Shown here: in pieces, positions 60,358 to 64,000 of the stretch | Layout of the letters: each line of letters begins with the position of its first letter | How positions within the stretch are numbered: the first letter of the stretch is position 1 | DNA from: Stenotrophomonas sp. ESTM1D_MKCIP4_1 | GTDB lineage: Bacteria; Pseudomonadota; Gammaproteobacteria; Xanthomonadales; Xanthomonadaceae | Assembly (NCBI RefSeq): GCF_003086895.1 | Contig: NZ_CP026004.1 | Span: 2,702,731-2,766,730 of the forward strand | DNA length: 64,000 nt | Direction: 5' to 3' | Program-made: the position numbers and the translations under genes | The notes under the pieces: model-generated | The model's database searches: none | Told to the model about the DNA's origin: nothing | What the model saw: only the letters and a program-made list of their open reading frames with translations

Positions 60358-61206
60358 ATGCGCTGCCTTCCCCCTGCCCGCCTCCTGCTCGGATGCCTCG
60401 TGCTTCTGCTGGCCGTGCCTGCGGGCGCGCGGCCGCAATCCACACCGTTGGCCGGCGCCGTCGTTGAAGAGGGCCATCAATTGACCGTCGCCGCGCTGGA
60501 ACTGCCCAGCCGCGATGACGCACAGTGGAAACAGCGCCGCGAACAGGTCCTGCAGCTGTTGACCGAACTGCAGCCGGACGTGATCTCGGTCCAGCAGGTG
60601 CTGCAGCAGCAGGGCCGCAACCCGGCCTGCTGGCTGGCCAGCCGCCTGCGCTACAGCTGTGATTTCGTCACCGCCGATCCTCCCAGCCAGCCGCTGCGGC
60701 ACGGCAACGCCATGCTGACCCGCCTGCCGGTGAGCGAAGACGGGGTGACCCTGCTGCATCCGCCGGGCACGTTCAGTGCCGCCGGAATGATGCGCCTGCG
60801 CCTGGGTGATGCCCTGCTCAACGTCTACGTGGCCCGCCTGCGCCCGGACCCGGACGAGGCCACGGCACGCCAGCACCAGGCCAGCGACCTGATGACCTGG
60901 ATCGGCGCCACCTCCGACGGCATGCCCAGCCTGATCGCCGGCGATTTCGGCGCTGGCACGCCTGAGCTTGTGCGCAGCACGCCCGGTTTCCAGCCGGCCC
61001 GGCGCAATCCCGGCGGCAAGCCTGACGCCCCCGCCGCCAGCGGTGGCGGCGCCAGCGGCCATGGCCTTGACGTCCTGTTCCAGGTGAAGCACTTCGGCGG
61101 CATCCGCCAGCAACCGATCCTGCTGCCGGCCGATGGCGATCTTCCCGGCCTGCGGCTGGGAGTCCTGGCGACCCTGCGGCTGCAGGGCGTGCCCGCCACC
61201 GAATAG
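60358..61206 (+). CDS. Exported endonuclease/exonuclease/phosphatase-fold protein, probably degenerate
   Basis: The 282-residue protein has a signal peptide (ARLLLGCLVLLLAVPAGA). The order of motifs follows the EEP fold: PDVISVQQVLQ, GNAMLTRLPV, LIAGDFGAG and GLDVLFQ. However, the Mg-binding Glu of LQE is replaced by Gln (residue 80), GDFN is GDFG, and the final SDH motif is absent, so catalysis is doubtful. A possible -10 lies about 10 nt upstream (TAAACT) and there is no SD, so translation may be leaderless. The last codons lie in a 73-bp duplicated unit. Confidence 0.65.
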   Translation: MRCLPPARLLLGCLVLLLAVPAGARPQSTPLAGAVVEEGHQLTVAALELPSRDDAQWKQRREQVLQLLTELQPDVISVQQVLQQQGRNPACWLASRLRYSCDFVTADPPSQPLRHGNAMLTRLPVSEDGVTLLHPPGTFSAAGMMRLRLGDALLNVYVARLRPDPDEATARQHQASDLMTWIGATSDGMPSLIAGDFGAGTPELVRSTPGFQPARRNPGGKPDAPAASGGGASGHGLDVLFQVKHFGGIRQQPILLPADGDLPGLRLGVLATLRLQGVPATE

Positions 61207-61315
61207 GTACTGCCGGCCGCTGGCCGGCATTTCCGATACCGCGAGGCTGCGCCTGCAGGGCGTGCCCGCCACCGAACAGGTAGTGCCGGCCGCTGGCCGG
61301 CACTACCGATAACGC
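61170..61315. repeat. 73-bp tandem duplication spanning a gene end and a SMAG palindrome
   Basis: Copy 1 (61170-61242) contains the last codons of the EEP-fold gene, its TAG stop and a GCCGGCCGCTGGCCGGC palindrome. Copy 2 (61243-61315) repeats this with a few changes: GAATAG becomes GAACAG and the palindrome has its full GTAG/CTAC ends. The equivalent markers CTGCAGGGCG are at 61180 and 61253, 73 nt apart. Confidence 0.85.
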
Positions 61316-61345
61316 AAAAAGGCCGGGGTTTCCCCCGGCCTCTTC
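61316..61345. terminator. Terminator hairpin downstream of sodA
   Basis: AAAAAGGCCGGGG-TTT-CCCCCGGCCTCTT between the convergent EEP-fold gene and sodA. A-tract on the left serves as the T-tract for the leftward sodA transcript. Confidence 0.8.
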
Positions 61346-61369
61346 GTTCGTTTCAATCGGTCACCGCAA

Positions 61370-61981
<612 letters not shown>

Positions 61982-62206
61982 GATGCATCTCCGTGATAGC
62001 GAGGGCACCCGACGGCGTCGTCGGGCGGTGCGCGTTGAATGATGGGGACAGACGCGCAGATTACCAAGGGGGATGTAAAGGAAATTGCGTCCTGCGGGTG
62101 ATTGCACTGGCAATTGTTACGCAGCGGTGACGCAGCCGCCGATCCTCATGCGCGGTGCAGCGCGCAGGCGCTACAGTGCACGCATTCTTCCTGCTCGCCC
62201 CGGCCC

Positions 62207-62668
62207 ATGCGCAACCCCCGGCTGTTGATCACCGCCATCGCCCTGCTTGTGCTCGGCCTGCTCGGCAACCATTTACTGCAGCGCCCACCGGCACCGCAGT
62301 TCGCGCCGGACCTGCAGGGCGCCGACGCCCGCACCGCGCCGGCAGTGCGCGGCGTCAGCGCTGACCGCAGCGACGGACTGCCCGGTTTCCTGCCCGCCGA
62401 GGCGCGCCAGACCATCGCCCTCATCCAGCGCGGCGGCCCGTTCCCCCACCGCCAGGACGGCAGCACCTTCGGCAATCGCGAGCAGCGCCTGCCGCAGCGG
62501 CCGCGCGGCTATTACCGCGAGTACACGGTCGACACGTCCGGTGCGCCCAATCGCGGCGCGCGACGCATCATCACCGGCGGCGATCCGCCGCAGGCGTGGT
62601 ACTACACCGACGATCACTACGACTCGTTCCGCAGTTTCACCGTACCGGCCCCGGGAGAACGCCCATGA
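62207..62668 (+). CDS. Barnase-like guanyl-specific ribonuclease (RNase N1/T1 family), exported or membrane anchored
   Basis: The 153-residue protein has an N-terminal hydrophobic segment (LLITAIALLVLGLLGNHLL), a linker, then the microbial RNase fold: LPAEARQTIALIQRGGPFPHRQDGSTFGNREQRLP, catalytic Glu in YYREYTV, Arg in GARRIITGG and His in YYTDDHYDSF. It cleaves RNA after G. Its stop overlaps the barstar start by 4 nt, which ensures that inhibitor is made with toxin. No SD is visible before the ATG. Confidence 0.92.
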   Translation: MRNPRLLITAIALLVLGLLGNHLLQRPPAPQFAPDLQGADARTAPAVRGVSADRSDGLPGFLPAEARQTIALIQRGGPFPHRQDGSTFGNREQRLPQRPRGYYREYTVDTSGAPNRGARRIITGGDPPQAWYYTDDHYDSFRSFTVPAPGERP

Positions 62669-63078
62669 GCCACGACGATTTCGGCCTCGGCCTGCACGAC
62701 ATCAACAATGCCGGCGTCTACGCCATCGATACCGGCGATATCAGCGCTCTGGCTGCAGCCATGCGCGATGCCTCGCTGAAGGTAATCCGCATCGACCTGC
62801 ACGGCGTGACCGACAAGCGCACGCTGCTGGCGCGGCTGGCCGCGCAGCTGGATTTCCCGGCTGGCTTCGGCGGCAACTGGGATGCGCTGTCTGACAACCT
62901 GCGCGATCTGCAGTGGCTGCCGGCAGCAGGCTATGCGCTGTTCCTGGCCGATGTGGACGCGCTGCGGGCCGGCGCCGCCAAGGATTTCGACACCCTGCTG
63001 GACGTGATGGATGAAGCCAGCCGCGACTGGGTCGGGCGGGACGTGCCGTTCTGGGTGTTCCTGTCGCAGAGCGAGTAA
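62665..63078 (+). CDS. Barstar family RNase inhibitor
   Basis: The 137-residue cytoplasmic protein has the barstar core VIRIDLHGVTDKRTLLARLAAQLDFPAGFGGNWDALSDNLRDL with the F-G-x-N-W-D-A-L helix that plugs the RNase active site, and an extended N terminus of about 45 residues. It overlaps the RNase gene by ATGA and has GGGAGA before the start. It forms an immunity pair with the secreted RNase. Confidence 0.93.
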   Translation: MSHDDFGLGLHDINNAGVYAIDTGDISALAAAMRDASLKVIRIDLHGVTDKRTLLARLAAQLDFPAGFGGNWDALSDNLRDLQWLPAAGYALFLADVDALRAGAAKDFDTLLDVMDEASRDWVGRDVPFWVFLSQSE

Positions 63079-63085
63079 GGACCTC

Positions 63086-63161
63086 ATCCACGCATGGCGT
63101 GGATCTAATGGTAGAGACCGACCTTGGTCGGCGCTTCTGCCAACCAAGGTTGGCATCTACC
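63086..63161. repeat. Two SMAG-type palindromes
   Basis: An inverted ATCCACGC-ATG-GCGTGGAT unit (63086-63108) is followed by a longer GTAG unit with GACCGACCTTGGTCGGCGCT and ACCAAGGTTGGCATCTACC (63110-63161). They fill the gap between barstar and the convergent gene. Confidence 0.75.
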
Positions 63162-63178
63162 AGAACCAGGGCCCGCGA

Positions 63179-64000
63179 TTACCGGCTCCCGTTATCTTCC
63201 TGCAGTTCCTTCTTGAACGGGATGTCCGGCGGCGGCCGTGCCACGGCCGGCTGGTCCTGCATGTTCGGGTCGGTCAGGCCACAGCCGCCGCCTGCCTGCA
63301 GGATGGAGATCACACAGGAGATCTTCGTGCTGGTGCCCGGCAGCGGGATCTCCATGGCCTTGACCCCCTTGCGCACCCATTCGGCCAGCAGCGATTCCTG
63401 CGGCACCCAGTACTTGTCGAACGACGTGGGCGTGTAGTCGTACGGCGGCCGCTTCAACCACCGGCCCGACTCGGCGATGCGTTCCTTGGTCCAGCCATCG
63501 TTGGCCCCACCCGGCGCACCGCGCTCGGCAGCCCCCTTCCCTTCCTGGCCGGGCACATTGACGCTGCCATCGGCATTGAACAGCCCCTGCCCCGCGCCCT
63601 GCGTGCTGGCCTGCGCCGCGCCGCTCCGCGCGCCGTCACGATTGCGCTGGGACGCGCCCCAATCATCCCCCTTGGCCGGCGTTGCCCAGTTGCCCGGATC
63701 GGGCGCCGGGCGCGCACCGGCCTGCGCCGGCCGCGTTGAACCGGCAGGTGCCCGCGAAGCGCTCGCACTGGTCTCGCTGGGGGCGCTGGCGGCCGGCGCC
63801 GGTGTGCTGCCTGCACCGCTGGAGGGCGACGGCGCCGCCACTTGCGCATTGGCCACGGTGCGTTCGCGCACCTGTACGTCACGGCCGGTGGGCGCACGCA
63901 CGCTGGGTTCGCGCCCCGGCACGGCCGCCATCCGCACCTGCGGGTCGACCACCGGCTGCACGTCGCGCTCGCGCACCTGCACCTCGCGCTGCTGCGGCAG
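63179..64000 (-). CDS. Pro/Ala/Ser-rich hypothetical protein (5' end outside the window)
   Basis: The reading frame is open to the right edge, so only the C-terminal 273 residues are seen. The first about 150 are low-complexity (Pro, Ala, Ser, Arg; REREV-type repeats), likely disordered or surface-exposed. The last about 120 are folded: NDGWTKERIAESGRWLKRPP, YDYTPTSFDKYWVPQESLLAEW and a C-terminal ILQAGGGCGLTDPNMQDQP. No family was recognised. Confidence 0.6.
   Translation of the reverse strand: MPQQREVQVRERDVQPVVDPQVRMAAVPGREPSVRAPTGRDVQVRERTVANAQVAAPSPSSGAGSTPAPAASAPSETSASASRAPAGSTRPAQAGARPAPDPGNWATPAKGDDWGASQRNRDGARSGAAQASTQGAGQGLFNADGSVNVPGQEGKGAAERGAPGGANDGWTKERIAESGRWLKRPPYDYTPTSFDKYWVPQESLLAEWVRKGVKAMEIPLPGTSTKISCVISILQAGGGCGLTDPNMQDQPAVARPPPDIPFKKELQEDNGSR

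Overview
The window looks like chromosome from a member of the Stenotrophomonas maltophilia complex (Xanthomonadaceae). The evidence is a high-GC gammaproteobacterial gene set, proteins matching families as they occur in xanthomonads, and many short palindromes that begin with the tetranucleotide GTAG, as described for the SMAG REP-like repeats of S. maltophilia. It is core chromosome with little sign of recent transfer: no phage, insertion sequence, integrase, CRISPR array, rRNA or tRNA was seen.

Layout. 1-6138: 3' end of metH, an MFS transporter, then a leftward block (DUF2058, slyX, ugd, an exported FKBP isomerase, an exported glutathione peroxidase). 6139-11116: a rightward envelope operon with a small membrane protein, a YtrA-type GntR repressor, an ABC ATPase and permease, a GSGD-repeat secreted protein and two related lipoproteins, headed by a promoter overlapped by a GGTG-N16-CACC dyad. 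11167-14206: divergent fumC and purB. 14207-14919: a repeat-packed intergenic region holding two copies of an unusual double-hairpin element. 14920-23079: ribosomal oxygenase, acetyltransferase, then the 2-oxoglutarate dehydrogenase genes sucA-sucB-lpdA. 23119-38876: all leftward, including a 1869-residue autotransporter, an Imm42-like protein, dnaB, an FMN reductase, asnB with a fused E1 dehydrogenase, a glutathione S-transferase and an acetyltransferase. 39040-51511: mixed strands, including a TatD nuclease, tcdA, a possible c-type cytochrome, cold-shock protein, pldA-arsC, a tandem SMAG array, class I fumarase, an ECF41-type sigma factor with its carboxymuconolactone decarboxylase partner, an ABC exporter and fpr. 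51512-64000: thioredoxin-like protein, second glutathione peroxidase, M3 peptidase, cfa, lipoproteins, a 54-residue protein behind a sigma-54 promoter, rhomboid protease, POT transporter, Mn/Fe superoxide dismutase, and a secreted barnase-like RNase with a barstar.

Shared themes are central carbon metabolism (2-oxoglutarate dehydrogenase, two unrelated fumarases), oxidative-stress defence (two glutathione peroxidases, SOD, fpr, FMN reductase, AhpD-like protein) and envelope maintenance (ABC/YtrA operon, PldA, Cfa, lipoproteins, autotransporter).

The most interesting signals are mainly non-coding. (1) Two 52-nt loops on long stems each present two hairpins with ATGGAY hexaloops and the CANGGANG core expected for CsrA/RsmA binding; the flanking stems co-vary. 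(2) There is a perfect 62-bp palindrome with a co-varying sister copy. (3) A 39-nt hairpin family has fixed length and variable inner stems. (4) A textbook sigma-54 promoter precedes an unknown 54-residue protein. (5) An ECF41-type promoter lies so close to its sigma gene that the mRNA should be nearly leaderless. (6) The YtrA operon ends in a GSGD beta-repeat protein. All functional statements are inferred from sequence alone.
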